From contig CANGMW010000144.1 in the NCBI GenBank assembly GCA_947454695.1, forward strand, positions 1 through 6,569: a DNA stretch of 6,569 nucleotides, in the 5' to 3' direction. The notes below the pieces were generated by a model. That model made no database searches. It was not told where the DNA came from and worked only from the letters and a program-made list of their open reading frames with translations. Below, in pieces: positions 6,085-6,569 of this stretch. Position numbers and translations under genes: made by a program. The DNA comes from Comamonadaceae bacterium (GTDB taxonomy: Bacteria; Pseudomonadota; Gammaproteobacteria; Burkholderiales; Burkholderiaceae_C). Within the stretch, counting starts at the first letter, position 1, and the number at the start of each line of letters is the position of its first letter.

Positions 6085-6569
6085 TTACTTCTTCACAGGC
6101 TCATCAGGCTTGGAGGCATTGCCTTCAATGAAGGGGCTCCAGGGTTTGGCCTTGACCGGACCCGGGGTTTTCCAAACCACATTGAACTGGCCATCGGCCT
6201 TGACTTCACCGATGAACACCGACTTGTGCAGGTGGTGGTTCTTCTCGTCCATTTTAGAGACGATGCCGCTCGGTGCGGTGAAGGTCTGACCGGCCATTGC
6301 GGCGATCACTTTGTCGGTGTCGGTGGACTTGGCTTTTTCAACCGCTTGCTTCCACATGTTGATGCCGATGTAGGTGGCTTCCATCGGGTCATTGGTCAAA
6401 GGCTTGTCAGCACCGGGCAGCTTTTTAGCTTTGGCGTAAGCGGACCACTTCTTGATGAACTCGGTGTTGGCCGGGCTCTTGATCGACATGAAGTAGTTCC
6501 AGGCGGCCAGGTGACCCACCAGCGGCTTGGTGTCCACGCCGCGCAGTTCTTCCTCACCCACCGAGAAGG
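6085..6569 (-). CDS. urtA: Urea ABC transporter substrate-binding protein UrtA, 3' part
   Basis: This is the C-terminal 160 residues of UrtA, the periplasmic protein that binds urea and passes it to UrtB/UrtC. The frame is open through the window edge, so the signal peptide and N-terminal lobe are outside. Recognisable UrtA sequence includes FSVGEEELRG at the edge, HLAAWNYFMSI, then NDPMEATYIGINMWKQAVEKA and HHLHKSVFIGEV, and a Lys/Pro-rich end. These distinguish it from leucine/amide-binding relatives. No frameshift is visible, and the gene ends in TAA. It is the first urt gene present, upstream of urtB by 135 bases that contain a stable hairpin. Any promoter, for example one responding to nitrogen limitation, would lie beyond the window. 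Confidence 0.93.
   Translation of the reverse strand, partial: FSVGEEELRGVDTKPLVGHLAAWNYFMSIKSPANTEFIKKWSAYAKAKKLPGADKPLTNDPMEATYIGINMWKQAVEKAKSTDTDKVIAAMAGQTFTAPSGIVSKMDEKNHHLHKSVFIGEVKADGQFNVVWKTPGPVKAKPWSPFIEGNASKPDEPVKK

Noticed and set aside
1..6569. A mobile element, defence island or CRISPR array
   Set aside because: No transposase, integrase, repeat-spacer pattern, or direct repeats at segment ends were seen. All genes are intact housekeeping or nitrogen-uptake genes of similar base composition.

Overview
The window looks like a chromosomal segment of a betaproteobacterium, most likely order Burkholderiales, family Comamonadaceae (Rhodoferax, Polaromonas or Acidovorax relatives). The reasons are the high GC with strong third-position G/C, the style of the urea-transport proteins (a UrtB with a long secreted N-terminal part, a UrtD with an N-terminal extension), and an intergenic GC-rich palindromic element that resembles one I recall from Comamonadaceae genomes. 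No database search was run, so the placement is an inference.

Layout. On the + strand, the 3' part of a cardiolipin synthase gene (1-695) is followed 38 bases later by a complete ureD (734-1564), a urease accessory gene. Facing them on the - strand is a urea ABC transporter operon that runs from right to left: urtA (3' part only, 6085-6569), urtB (4381-5949), urtC (3269-4384), urtD (2391-3272) and urtE (1610-2302). ureD and urtE converge on a 45-base gap that holds a hairpin. No gene-free stretch is longer than about 135 bases.

Function. UrtA binds urea in the periplasm, UrtB and UrtC form the inner-membrane channel, and UrtD and UrtE are the two ATPases. The imported urea is the substrate of urease, whose nickel centre is assembled with UreD, so the transporter and ureD belong to one nitrogen-scavenging pathway. 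ureD is on the opposite strand from urt, and no urease structural gene follows it here.

Operon fine structure. urtB-urtC and urtC-urtD are joined by 4-base ATGA overlaps. The two remaining junctions are longer and carry RNA structure: a 14-bp hairpin closed by a UUCG tetraloop between urtA and urtB, and a palindromic element between urtD and urtE whose last stem contains the urtE ribosome binding site. The operon therefore appears divided into three expression blocks (A, BCD, E).

I see no defence system, CRISPR array, mobile-element gene, tRNA or rRNA, and no clearly new protein system. The most interesting material is the intergenic RNA structure and the placement of ureD.
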